A DNA stretch of 33,053 bases, taken from the NCBI RefSeq assembly GCF_020179405.1, contig NZ_JAICBZ010000046.1, positions 1-33,053 on the forward strand. The letters run 5' to 3'. Source of the DNA: Xinfangfangia pollutisoli (GTDB lineage Bacteria; Pseudomonadota; Alphaproteobacteria; Rhodobacterales; Rhodobacteraceae). Shown piece after piece: positions 15,807 through 23,651 of this stretch; positions within the stretch are counted from its first letter, which is position 1; each line of letters starts with the position of its first letter. The translations under genes and the position numbers were made by a program. Below the pieces are notes generated by a model that searched no databases, had not been told where the DNA came from, and saw only the letters and a list, made by a program, of their open reading frames with translations.

Positions 15807-16730
15807 ATGGCAGATCCAGATTACCAAAGCCTTATCGACGCCCCGACCTGGGCCTTCATCCGCGCCACGGATGCCGCCTATCCGCCCGACACCGCCAGCC
15901 TGACCATCGCCGATCAGCGCCGGATCTATGATGCGATGTGCCGGCTGTTCTTTCAGGGCTACCCGCCCGGCGTGACGGCCGAGGATCTGACCATCGGCGG
16001 CGTGCCCTGCCGGCGCTATCCGGGCGCCGGGCCGGCCACGGTGATCTATTGCCATGGCGGCGGCTATGTCGTGGGCGGCTTGCACAGCCATGACGATGTC
16101 TGCGCCGAGATCCGCGCCGCGACCGGGCTGACGGTGATCGCCGTCGATTACCGGCTGGCGCCCGAACACCGCCACCCCGCCGCGTTTGACGATGTCTGCG
16201 CCGTGATCGCGGCGGTGCCGGGCCAATTGGTGCTGGCAGGCGACAGCGCCGGCGGCAATCTCTGCGCCGCGGCGGCGCATCGCCTTCGCGATCCGCGCAT
16301 CCTGGGCCAGGTGCTGATCTATCCGGGCCTTGGCGGCGACCGGACGCAGGGCAGCTACGAAACCCATGCACAGGCGCCGATGCTGACCCGCGCCGATCTG
16401 GATTTCTATGCCGGCATCCGCCATGGCGGCGAAGCGCCTGCGCCGGGGGATCCGACGGTCTCGCCGCTGCAGGACCGCGATTTCACCCGCCTGCCAATGA
16501 CCCTGGCCATTGGCGCCGAATGCGACCCGCTGCATGACGACGCCCCTGCCTATGCCGCGGCGATCACCGCCGCCGGCGGCCGGGCCCGCGCCGTCACCGC
16601 GACCGGGCTTGTCCATGGCTATCTGCGCGCCCGCAAGACCGTGCCGCGCGCCGCCGACAGTTTCGCCCTGATCACCGCCACCATTACGGCCTTTGCCACC
16701 GGCCACTGGCCCTTCGAGGGAAGCCCATGA
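15807..16730 (+). CDS. Alpha/beta hydrolase, hormone-sensitive-lipase (esterase) family
   Basis: 307-residue cytoplasmic esterase-like enzyme. It shows the HGGG oxyanion motif (83-86), nucleophile elbow GDSAGG (Ser147), Asp240 in AECDPLHDD and His270 in GLVHGYL, the complete family IV triad. VDYRLAPEHRHPAAFDD is the usual connecting motif. No signal peptide. ATG at 15807 has GGAGA five bases upstream. Its stop codon overlaps the start of the aldolase-like gene (ATGA at 16727-16730), so the two are translationally coupled and probably act on the same compound, for example ester cleavage followed by processing of a hydroxy-acid or sugar-like product. The substrate is not known. Confidence 0.9.
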   Translation: MADPDYQSLIDAPTWAFIRATDAAYPPDTASLTIADQRRIYDAMCRLFFQGYPPGVTAEDLTIGGVPCRRYPGAGPATVIYCHGGGYVVGGLHSHDDVCAEIRAATGLTVIAVDYRLAPEHRHPAAFDDVCAVIAAVPGQLVLAGDSAGGNLCAAAAHRLRDPRILGQVLIYPGLGGDRTQGSYETHAQAPMLTRADLDFYAGIRHGGEAPAPGDPTVSPLQDRDFTRLPMTLAIGAECDPLHDDAPAYAAAITAAGGRARAVTATGLVHGYLRARKTVPRAADSFALITATITAFATGHWPFEGSP

Positions 16731-17473
16731 CATTGCATCACAATCTGACCCATCAGGCCGCCCGCCAGGACCTGGCCGCCGCCTTCCGCTGGACCGCGCG
16801 GCTGAACATGCATGAGGCGGTGGCGAACCATTTCTCGCTGGCGGTGAACCCCGAAGGCAGCCGCTTCCTGATCAACCCGAACGGCCGGCATTTCAGCCGG
16901 ATCACCGCCTCGTCGCTGCTGGAGCTGGACGCGGACGATCCCGAAACCATGCAGCGCGCCGATGCGCCCGACCCCACCGCCTGGGGCCTGCATGGCAGCA
17001 TTCACCGCGCCTGCCCGCATGCGCGCTGCGTCATGCATGTGCATTCGGTGCATGCAACCGTGCTGGCCAGCCTGGCCGACTCGCGCCTGCCGGCGATTGA
17101 CCAGAACACGGCCATGTTCCACAACCGGCATGTCGTCGACGACCATTACGGCGGCATGGCCTTTGGTGACGAGGGCGCGCGCTGCGCGCAGATGCTGCAG
17201 GATCCGAAGGTCACGACCATGGTCATGGGCAATCACGGGGTGCTGGTGATCGGCCGCACGGTGGCCGAGACCTTCAACCGCCTGTATTACTTCGAACGCG
17301 CGGCCGAGACCTATATCCGCGCGCTGCAGACCGGGCAGAAGCTGCGCCATCTTTCGGAAGAGGTTGCCGAAAAGACCGCGCGGGAATGGGAAGACTATCC
17401 CGGCGCCGCCGATTTTCACCTGCGCGAGATCCGCGCGATCCTGGACAAGGACGCGCCCGATTACGCCCAATAG
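16727..17473 (+). CDS. Class II aldolase/adducin family protein
   Basis: 248-residue protein of the class II aldolase/adducin domain, which uses a divalent metal to cleave or isomerise sugar phosphates; some members are decarboxylases or have unknown activity. The zinc-ligand pattern is present: MHVHS (His104, His106) and MGNHGVLVIG (His170). The catalytic Glu that fuculose aldolases carry in a SEWxLH context appears here as TAWGLH, with Ala at that place by my alignment, so true aldolase chemistry is doubtful. The start ATG overlaps the upstream esterase stop. It is followed by a long A/T-core hairpin at 17485. Confidence 0.85.
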   Translation: MTLHHNLTHQAARQDLAAAFRWTARLNMHEAVANHFSLAVNPEGSRFLINPNGRHFSRITASSLLELDADDPETMQRADAPDPTAWGLHGSIHRACPHARCVMHVHSVHATVLASLADSRLPAIDQNTAMFHNRHVVDDHYGGMAFGDEGARCAQMLQDPKVTTMVMGNHGVLVIGRTVAETFNRLYYFERAAETYIRALQTGQKLRHLSEEVAEKTAREWEDYPGAADFHLREIRAILDKDAPDYAQ

Positions 17474-17484
17474 GGGGCGAAGTG

Positions 17485-17509
17485 CCCGAATTTTCGACGA
17501 AAATTCGGG
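17485..17509. terminator. Bidirectional terminator hairpin with AATTTTC core
   Basis: CCCGAATTTTC, loop GAC, GAAAATTCGGG: a perfect 11-base stem located between two convergent genes (12 bases after one stop, 7 before the other). The A/T-rich inner stem gives T-tracts on both strands but no T-run after the stem. Confidence 0.7.
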
Positions 17510-17516
17510 TCCCCGC

Positions 17517-18350
17517 TCAGGCCGTCATGAAGGGCGCGGCCTTCATGCTTGCCGGCACCGGCACGCCCATGCGGGTCAGGATCGAGGGGGCAAGGGCCAG
17601 CTGGTCCAGCACCACATCGCGCGCGGGCATGTCGGCGCCGCCGAAATAATAGAAGGCGAAATCGCGCTGGATCTCGGCCGCGCCGCCGTGATGGCCGCGC
17701 GCATCCTGACCGTGATCGGCGGTCACGATCACCTCATAGCCCGCCTTGCGCCAGCGATGGACAAAGGGCGCCAGCGTGGCATCCATCTTGAAACAGGCAT
17801 CATCCATCTCTTCGCAATCGTGGTAGAAACGGTGGCCCATACTGTCCAGCGTGCAGGTATGGAGGATGCCGTAGTCGATTGATTTGACTTCGCAAAGCCG
17901 CGTCAGCGTGCCGAACAGATCGTAATCCGCCGGCGTCATCTGGTTCACATGCCCGTAGCCATGCATCGTGTGGAAGCGGCCATGGGTGATCGGGCCTTCG
18001 GGTTCGTCATATTCGATGTCGCGCACCACATCGAAGGGCGCGCGGTTGAAGAATTCCGACCAATAGGAATGGGTTACCGCCCCGGTCTTCTTTCCGGCCC
18101 GGGTCAGTTCCGAGAAGATGTCGGGAAACTCCAGCCGCCGCGTATCGGCATTGTCCCAGATCCCATGCACCTGCGGCGGCAGGCCGGTATGGATCGAGGC
18201 ATAGCAGCTGGCCGAGGTCGAGGGCAGGACCGAGCGCATCTTCCAGACCCGCGCCTCGCCCGAGGCGACCCAGCCTTCCAGATTGCCGAACAGCCGCCGC
18301 CAATTGGCGTAGGGCACGCCGTCCAGGATGATGAGCAAGAGTTTTGTCAT
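17517..18350 (-). CDS. Alkaline phosphatase superfamily hydrolase (NPP/phosphodiesterase-like)
   Basis: 277-residue metal-dependent hydrolase, without signal peptide. It opens with LLLIILDGVPY (metal ligand Asp10). The nucleophile region LPSTSASCYASIHTGLPPQVHGI has Thr45/Ser46 in the place of the catalytic Thr/Ser of nucleotide pyrophosphatase/phosphodiesterases. Then come YGILHTCTLDSMGHRFYHD and VTADHGQDARGHHGG, which hold the remaining Asp/His ligands. The likely reaction is hydrolysis of a phosphomono- or diester or phosphonate-type compound. ATG at 18350 has GGAAG close upstream. It lies downstream of the ABC transporter operon on the same strand, separated by 125 bases containing three hairpins, and so may be read only when transcription passes them. 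Confidence 0.85.
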   Translation of the reverse strand: MTKLLLIILDGVPYANWRRLFGNLEGWVASGEARVWKMRSVLPSTSASCYASIHTGLPPQVHGIWDNADTRRLEFPDIFSELTRAGKKTGAVTHSYWSEFFNRAPFDVVRDIEYDEPEGPITHGRFHTMHGYGHVNQMTPADYDLFGTLTRLCEVKSIDYGILHTCTLDSMGHRFYHDCEEMDDACFKMDATLAPFVHRWRKAGYEVIVTADHGQDARGHHGGAAEIQRDFAFYYFGGADMPARDVVLDQLALAPSILTRMGVPVPASMKAAPFMTA

Positions 18351-18401
18351 GTCTTCCGCAGGTCTTTCTTCTGTCTTCCTTGTGTCTCTATCGCGTCTCT
18401 A

Positions 18402-18466
18402 CGCGGCCCCTTCGGGCCGCGCCGGAATTTTCGAAAATTCCGCTGCGATTTCTTCGAAGAAATCGC
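18402..18466. repeat. Three back-to-back hairpins between ABC ATPase and phosphatase genes
   Basis: Seen directly: a CGCGGCCC/GGGCCGCG stem with CTTC loop (18402-18421); a 20-base perfect palindrome with core AATTTTCGAAAATT (18423-18442); and a 22-base perfect palindrome with core TTTCTTCGAAGAAA (18445-18466). Only one and two bases separate them. The array starts ten bases beyond the ATPase stop codon. It probably acts as an operon-end or mRNA-stabilising structure; it could also be a dispersed palindromic repeat. Confidence 0.75.
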
Positions 18467-18475
18467 GCCGCGGGG

Positions 18476-20113
18476 TCAGTTGCCGGCGCTTTCCATCCGG
18501 CGATGCGCGATGGTCTTTTCCAGCCAGCCGATTTCCATCTCGGGCACCGAGGACAGAAGGAGATCGGTGTAATCGTCGAAGGGCGGCGCCAGCACGTCGG
18601 ATTTCTGGCCGTAACGAACGACCGCGCCCTTGTACATGACCGCGATCTTGTCGGCGATGGCGCGCACCGTCGCCAGATCATGGGTGATGAACAGATAGGC
18701 CACCTGCGCCTCGGACTGCAGCGCCATCAGAAGCTTCAGGATGCCATCGGCCACCAGCGGATCCAGCGCGCTTGTCACCTCGTCGCAGATGATCAGCTTC
18801 GGATTGGCCGCCAGCGCGCGGGCAATGCAGACCCGCTGCTTCTGCCCGCCCGACAATTCGGCCGGGTAGCGGTCGGCAAAACCCTTGCCCATCTCGATCT
18901 GGTCCAGAAGATCCTGCACCCGCTTGTCGCGCGCAGCCCCCCGCAGGCCGAAATAGAATTCCAGCGGCCGGCCGATGATCGTGCCCACGGTCTGGCGCGG
19001 GTTCATCGCGGTGTCGGCCATCTGGTAGATCATCTGGATCTCGCGCAGGTCGTCCTTCGTCCGCCCCTTCAGCTCGCGCGACAATTGCCGGCCGGCAAAG
19101 CCGATGCGGCCCTGCGTGGGCGGCAGAAGCCCGGTGATGGCGCGGGCCAGCGTCGACTTGCCCGAGCCCGACTCGCCCACCACCGCCAGCGTCTGGCCCG
19201 GGGCCAGATCGACGGTGATGTTCTTCAGCACGTCGAAATTCGTGCCGCGATAGCGCGCGGTCACGCCTTCGACCCGCAGGATCGGCGGCGCGGGGGGCTT
19301 CTCCTCATGCTCCAGCGAGCGGACCGAGACCAGCGCCCGGGTGTAATCCTGCCGCGGGGCATGGATCACCTGCGCCGTGTCGCCATGCTCGACCAGGCGG
19401 CCATGGCGCAGCACCATGATTTCGTCGGCGACCTGGGCCACCACGGCCAGATCGTGGGTGATGTACAAGGCCGCGACATGGGTGTCGCGGATCGCTTCCT
19501 TGATCGCGGCCAGAACGTCGATCTGGGTCGTCACGTCCAGCGCGGTGGTCGGCTCGTCGAAGATCACCAGATCGGGCTTGGGGCACAGCGCCATCGCCGT
19601 CATCGCGCGCTGCAATTGCCCGCCCGAGACCTGATGCGGATAGCGGTTGCCGAAGGCTTCGGGATTGGGCAGGCCCAGCTTGCGAAACAGCATCACCGCC
19701 CGCGCCTCGGCTTCGGGCTTGGTCATGATGCCATGCGCCAGCGAGGTTTCGATCACCTGTTCCATCAGCCGCTTGGCGGGGTTGAAGGCCGCCGCCGCCG
19801 ATTGGGCGACATAGGTCACTTCCTTGCCGCGCAGCGTGCGCAGATCGCGCGCGCTGGCCTGGCGGATGTCGCGGCCGTTCAGGGTGATCGTGCCCTGGGT
19901 CAGCCGCACCCCGCCGCGGCCATAGGCCATGGCGGAAAGCCCGATGGTGGATTTGCCGGCCCCCGATTCGCCGATCAGCCCCAGCACCTTGCCGCGCCGA
20001 AGTTTCAGATCGACGCCATGCACCAGCGTCACCTCTTTCGGCGGCTCGCCCGGCGGGTAGGAGGTGGCTTCGATCACCAGCCCCTTGATGTCGAGAAGCG
20101 TGTCGTCAGCCAC
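18476..20113 (-). CDS. Double ABC ATPase of a dipeptide/oligopeptide-type transporter (DppD-DppF fusion)
   Basis: 545-residue cytoplasmic ATPase carrying both nucleotide-binding domains in one chain. NBD1 has Walker A GESGAGKST (48-56), signature VSGGQLQR and Walker B LVIFDEPTTALD. NBD2, from about residue 275, has GESGSGKST, LSGGQKQR and LIICDEVTSALD. Both keep the switch His (YITHDL, FITHDL). Each half has the extra region typical of peptide/nickel importers. The start is GTG 20113, with AGGAGG five bases upstream; it overlaps the end of the permease gene by eight bases. It energises the two permeases encoded just upstream. The substrate is set by the binding protein. Confidence 0.93.
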   Translation of the reverse strand: MADDTLLDIKGLVIEATSYPPGEPPKEVTLVHGVDLKLRRGKVLGLIGESGAGKSTIGLSAMAYGRGGVRLTQGTITLNGRDIRQASARDLRTLRGKEVTYVAQSAAAAFNPAKRLMEQVIETSLAHGIMTKPEAEARAVMLFRKLGLPNPEAFGNRYPHQVSGGQLQRAMTAMALCPKPDLVIFDEPTTALDVTTQIDVLAAIKEAIRDTHVAALYITHDLAVVAQVADEIMVLRHGRLVEHGDTAQVIHAPRQDYTRALVSVRSLEHEEKPPAPPILRVEGVTARYRGTNFDVLKNITVDLAPGQTLAVVGESGSGKSTLARAITGLLPPTQGRIGFAGRQLSRELKGRTKDDLREIQMIYQMADTAMNPRQTVGTIIGRPLEFYFGLRGAARDKRVQDLLDQIEMGKGFADRYPAELSGGQKQRVCIARALAANPKLIICDEVTSALDPLVADGILKLLMALQSEAQVAYLFITHDLATVRAIADKIAVMYKGAVVRYGQKSDVLAPPFDDYTDLLLSSVPEMEIGWLEKTIAHRRMESAGN

Positions 20114-20942
20114 CGCGGCCTCCTTTCAGGCTGGAGGTGCGGGTCAGCACCCAGTCGGCCACCAGGTTGACGGAAATCGCCAGCGCGGCGATGGCAAAGG
20201 CCGGCACCAGCGCCGCCGATTTGCCATAGACAAGCCCGTCCTTGTTTTCCTTCACCATCCCGCCCCAGTCGGCCAGAGGCGGCTGGATGCCCAGGCCCAG
20301 GAAGGACAGGGTCGAGATGAACAGGACCGCGAAGATGAAGCGCAGCCCGAACTCGGCCACCAAAGGCGACAGGGCGTTGGGCAGGATCTCGCGGAAGATG
20401 ACCCAGGCCCCGCCCTCGCCGCGCAGCTTGGCGGCCTCGACATAGTCCATCACCGCGATGTCCACCGCGACGGCGCGCGACAGGCGGAAGACGCGGGTGC
20501 TGTCCAAGACGCCGATCACCAGGATCAGGACGGTCAGGTTCAAGGGCAGCACCGACAGCATCACCAGCGCCACGATCAGCGAGGGGATGGCCATCATCAG
20601 ATCGACGATGCGCGACAGGGTCTGGTCGATCCAGCCGCCATTGACCGCCGCGAAGAAGCCGAAGAAGGCGCCCAGCGAGAAGGCCAGCGCCGAAGAGGCA
20701 AGCGCCACGAAGATGGTGATCTGGCCGCCATAGATCAGGCGCGACAGGATATCGCGGCCGATCGTATCGGTGCCAAGCCAGTATTTCGCGCTGGGAGATT
20801 CCCAGACGCCGCCGACCGCCATGTCGATCGGATAGGGGGCGATCCATTGCGCGAAGACGGCGCAGAACAGGAAGATGCCGGTCAGGCTCAGGCCGATGAA
20901 GGCGGCCAGGGGAAGACGGGTCTGGGTGAAGGGAAGTCTCAT
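20106..20942 (-). CDS. ABC transporter permease, DppC-like
   Basis: 278-residue inner-membrane permease of the BPD-transport family. The N-terminal helix (residues ~12-32) is followed by the DppC-specific periplasmic stretch WLGTDTIGRDILSRLIYGG. Five further helices and the EAA coupling loop DYVEAAKLRGEGGAWVIFREILPNALSPL-type region follow, contacting the ATPase. The start ATG at 20942 overlaps the stop of the other permease (ATGA), and its own stop overlaps the ATPase start, so translation is coupled across all three. A longer open frame upstream is only the shadow of the partner gene. Length and topology are normal. Confidence 0.94.
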   Translation of the reverse strand: MRLPFTQTRLPLAAFIGLSLTGIFLFCAVFAQWIAPYPIDMAVGGVWESPSAKYWLGTDTIGRDILSRLIYGGQITIFVALASSALAFSLGAFFGFFAAVNGGWIDQTLSRIVDLMMAIPSLIVALVMLSVLPLNLTVLILVIGVLDSTRVFRLSRAVAVDIAVMDYVEAAKLRGEGGAWVIFREILPNALSPLVAEFGLRFIFAVLFISTLSFLGLGIQPPLADWGGMVKENKDGLVYGKSAALVPAFAIAALAISVNLVADWVLTRTSSLKGGRGG

Positions 20943-21934
20943 TTCGGATGCCTCAGCCGCGGGTTGGCGAGGATGCCGATGATATCCGCCAGCATGTTCA
21001 GGACGATATAGACCGCCGCGAAGATCAGCCCCACCGCCTGCACCACCGGCAGGTCGCGCTTGGTGACGTGATCGACCAGATATTGGCCAAGGGCGTTGTA
21101 GCCGAAGACCACCTCGACCACGACGACGCCCACGACCAGATAGGCCATGTTCAGCATCACGACCGAGACGACGGGGGCAATGGCATTGGGGAAGGCGTGG
21201 CGCCAGATCACCGTCATCGGCGACAGACCCTTCAGCTCGGCCGTTTCGATATAGGCCGATTGCATCACGTTCAGGATCGCGGCGCGGGTCATGCGCATCA
21301 TATGCGCCAGCACCACCAGGACCAGCACGATGACCGGCAGGATGACGGCGTTCAGCCTTTCCCAGAACCCCATGCCCGGAAAGACCATGGCCACGGGCAG
21401 AAGCCGGCCCGAGCCGCCGGTGACCCAGCCGATGGCCTGGGTCAGCACATTGTCCTGGGTGAGCAGGAAGATCACGAAATAGGCGGCCACGAATTCGGGC
21501 AGGCTGATCGTGGTCAGCGTGACGCCGGAAATCAGCTTGTCCTGCCATTTGCCGGCATGGCGCGCGGCGATCAGGCCAAGGATGATCGCCAGCGGCACCG
21601 AGATCGCGGCGGCGCAGCCCGCCAGGAACAGCGTATTGCCCAGGCGCTGGCCGATCGACTGGGCGATATCGGCGTCATTGGTCAGCGCCAGGCCGAGATC
21701 GCCGGTCAGCACCCCGCCCAGCCATTGGAAATACCGCGTCAGCGGCGGCTGATCGAGCCCCATCTTCTCGCGCATGTTGGCCAGCGCCTGGGGCGTGGCC
21801 GACTGGCCCATGATGGCCTGGGCGGTATCCCCCGGAAGCGCCTCGACGCCCAGGAAGATCACCGCGGAACAGGCAAGAAGCAGGATCAGGCCCAGCGCAA
21901 GGCGCTGGACCACCAGTTTCAGGACGGGATGCAC
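20939..21934 (-). CDS. ABC transporter permease, DppB-like
   Basis: 331-residue inner-membrane permease. The first helix (LALGLILLLACSAVIFLGVEALPGD-type region, residues 11-35) and the motif PLTRYFQWLGGVLTGDLG are diagnostic of the DppB/OppB family. The EAA loop (AYIETAELKGLSPMTVIWRHA) lies at about 225-245. The start is GTG 21934 with GAGGA eight bases upstream, ten bases after the binding-protein stop. It forms the pore with the DppC-like partner. Confidence 0.94.
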   Translation of the reverse strand: MHPVLKLVVQRLALGLILLLACSAVIFLGVEALPGDTAQAIMGQSATPQALANMREKMGLDQPPLTRYFQWLGGVLTGDLGLALTNDADIAQSIGQRLGNTLFLAGCAAAISVPLAIILGLIAARHAGKWQDKLISGVTLTTISLPEFVAAYFVIFLLTQDNVLTQAIGWVTGGSGRLLPVAMVFPGMGFWERLNAVILPVIVLVLVVLAHMMRMTRAAILNVMQSAYIETAELKGLSPMTVIWRHAFPNAIAPVVSVVMLNMAYLVVGVVVVEVVFGYNALGQYLVDHVTKRDLPVVQAVGLIFAAVYIVLNMLADIIGILANPRLRHPK

Positions 21935-21944
21935 CGGGCGGTCC

Positions 21945-23540
21945 TCAGGCCAGCCAGCACTTGACCTGGCTGCGGCCGTTCATCAGCTCGCCATTCGGAT
22001 CGTCGACCCAGCCGCCGATCGTATCGGACACGCCCGAGACGAAATCGTTGAACATCGGCAGGATCAGACCGCCCTCGTCGCGCAGGATATGCGCCATCTC
22101 GCTGTAGGACGCCTTGCGCTTTGCCGCATCCAACTCGCCCCGCGCCGCCAGCAGCAGCTCGTCGAACTTGGCATTCTTGAACTTGGTGTCGTTCCAGTCG
22201 GCGGTCGACAGATAGGCGGTCGTATACATCTGGTCCTGCACCGGGCGGCCGCCCCAGTAGCTGGCGCAGAACGGCTCGACATTCCAGACATTCGACCAGT
22301 AGCCGTCATCGGGTTCCAGCTTCACCTGCAGCGGAATGCCCGCGGCATTGGCCGAGGCGGCAAACAGGTTGGCCGCATCCACCGCCCCCGGGAAGGCGCC
22401 CGGCGCGGTGCGCAGGATGATCGGGCTGCCGTCATGGCCGGATTTGTCGTAATATTCCTTGGCCTTGGCGGCATCGTAATCGCGCTGCTCGATCGTGTCG
22501 TCGAACAGCGGATAGGCGGCGTTGATCGGGAAGTCATTCCCGCGCGAGCCCAAGCCCCCCAGGATCTTGTCGACCAGTTCCTGCCGGTTGACCGCATATT
22601 TCAGCGCCATGCGCATGTCGTTGTTGTCGAAGGGCGCCTTGTCGCAATGCATGATGAAGACGTAATGACCGCGGCCGGCGACGGCCTTGATCTGCACGCC
22701 CGGCACGCCTTTCAGCAGTTCCACGATCTTGGGGTCGACCCGGTTGATCATGTGGACCTGGCCCGATTGCAGGGCGGCGGTGCGGGCGGTGTTGTCGTTG
22801 ATCACCAGGATCTCGACCTCGTCGGCATGACCGATCGAGCTGTCGAAGTAATTCGCATGCTTCTGGAAGGTATGGCGCACGCCCGGCTCGTTCACCACGA
22901 CCTTGTAGGGCCCGGCCCCGATGCCCGCCGCGGGCGCGTCGACGCCGCCGCCGGGCTGGATGATCAGGTGGTAATCGGCCATCAGATAGGGCAGGTCGGC
23001 GCTGGCCGAAGACAGTTTCAGCGTGACCATGTCGCCTTCGGCCTTCATCTCGGAAATGCCCTGGACGATGCCCAGCGCGCCCGATTGCGACTTTTCATCC
23101 GTGTGCCGCTTCAGCGTCGCCACCACATCCTCGGCGGTGACGGTGCTTCCGTCATGATATTCCACGCCCTTGCGGATCTTGAACTTCCACTCGGTCGCAT
23201 CGGGGCTGGAGCTGATTTCTTCGGCAATGCGGAGGTCGATCTGCCCGTCGGGGGTCACATCCACCAGCATCTCGCCCCAGGTCATGTTGACCTGGAACGG
23301 CACTTCCGAGGCGGCCAGCGCCGGATCCAGCGAATTGGTCGATTCGCCGCCCTGCATGCCGACGCGGATCGTGCCGCCCTTCTTGGCCTCCTGCGCCAGG
23401 GCAACCTTGCCGAACAGCGCGCCGGCAAGGCCCGCCGAAACGCCCAAAGCCGTTGACCGGCCCAGGAATTCGCGGCGGTTCATCGCGCCCTTGCGGACGC
23501 GGGAAATAAGCCAGTCCAACTGGGTGTGCTTGTCGTTCAT
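21945..23540 (-). CDS. ABC transporter substrate-binding protein, family 5 (Tat-exported)
   Basis: 531-residue periplasmic binding protein of SBP family 5 (peptide/nickel/opine class). The N-terminus carries a twin-arginine signal, NRREFLGRSTALG (Arg22-Arg23), with probable cleavage after ALA-49. GGTIRVGMQGGESTNSLDPA marks the mature start, and WKFKIRKGVEYHDGSTVTAEDVVATLKRH is the classical family 5 signature. Unlike most family members it is predicted to fold before export. ATG at 23540 follows AGGGAGA. It is the first gene of the transporter operon; a palindrome at 23591 lies upstream. Ligand cannot be read from sequence; peptide-like or opine-like compounds are most common. Confidence 0.93.
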   Translation of the reverse strand: MNDKHTQLDWLISRVRKGAMNRREFLGRSTALGVSAGLAGALFGKVALAQEAKKGGTIRVGMQGGESTNSLDPALAASEVPFQVNMTWGEMLVDVTPDGQIDLRIAEEISSSPDATEWKFKIRKGVEYHDGSTVTAEDVVATLKRHTDEKSQSGALGIVQGISEMKAEGDMVTLKLSSASADLPYLMADYHLIIQPGGGVDAPAAGIGAGPYKVVVNEPGVRHTFQKHANYFDSSIGHADEVEILVINDNTARTAALQSGQVHMINRVDPKIVELLKGVPGVQIKAVAGRGHYVFIMHCDKAPFDNNDMRMALKYAVNRQELVDKILGGLGSRGNDFPINAAYPLFDDTIEQRDYDAAKAKEYYDKSGHDGSPIILRTAPGAFPGAVDAANLFAASANAAGIPLQVKLEPDDGYWSNVWNVEPFCASYWGGRPVQDQMYTTAYLSTADWNDTKFKNAKFDELLLAARGELDAAKRKASYSEMAHILRDEGGLILPMFNDFVSGVSDTIGGWVDDPNGELMNGRSQVKCWLA

Positions 23541-23590
23541 ATCCGTCTCCCTGTGGTCCTTCCCCCGGGCGATGCCGTGGGATTCTTTTG

Positions 23591-23606
23591 TTGATTATGG
23601 AATCAA
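23591..23606 (-). promoter_or_regulatory. Palindromic operator candidate overlapping a -10-like box
   Basis: TTGATT-N4-AATCAA, a perfect six-base inverted repeat in an AT-rich patch 51 bases upstream of the binding-protein ATG. Its minus-strand centre contains CATAAT, five of six matches to a -10 box. A convincing -35 box was not found. Repressor binding here would block the operon; the regulator is not encoded nearby. Confidence 0.4.
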
Positions 23607-23651
23607 TAAACCGCGAACTTGCCCGGGCGGCAACGGTTTTTCCCGGCCCGG

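Noticed and set aside
15588-16733. Long N-terminal extension of the receiver-like protein
   Set aside because: The open frame continues upstream, but it lies antisense to the HSL esterase with its full catalytic triad; ATG 15587 has a good ribosome site.
20943-21548. N-terminal extension of the DppC-like permease
   Set aside because: It is the shadow frame of the DppB-like gene; the ATGA overlap at 20939-20942 and the first transmembrane helix define the real start.
23591-23606. FNR/CRP-type site reading of TTGAT...ATCAA
   Set aside because: FNR sites need a four-base spacer between TTGAT and ATCAA; here the spacer is six, so it is not a canonical site.
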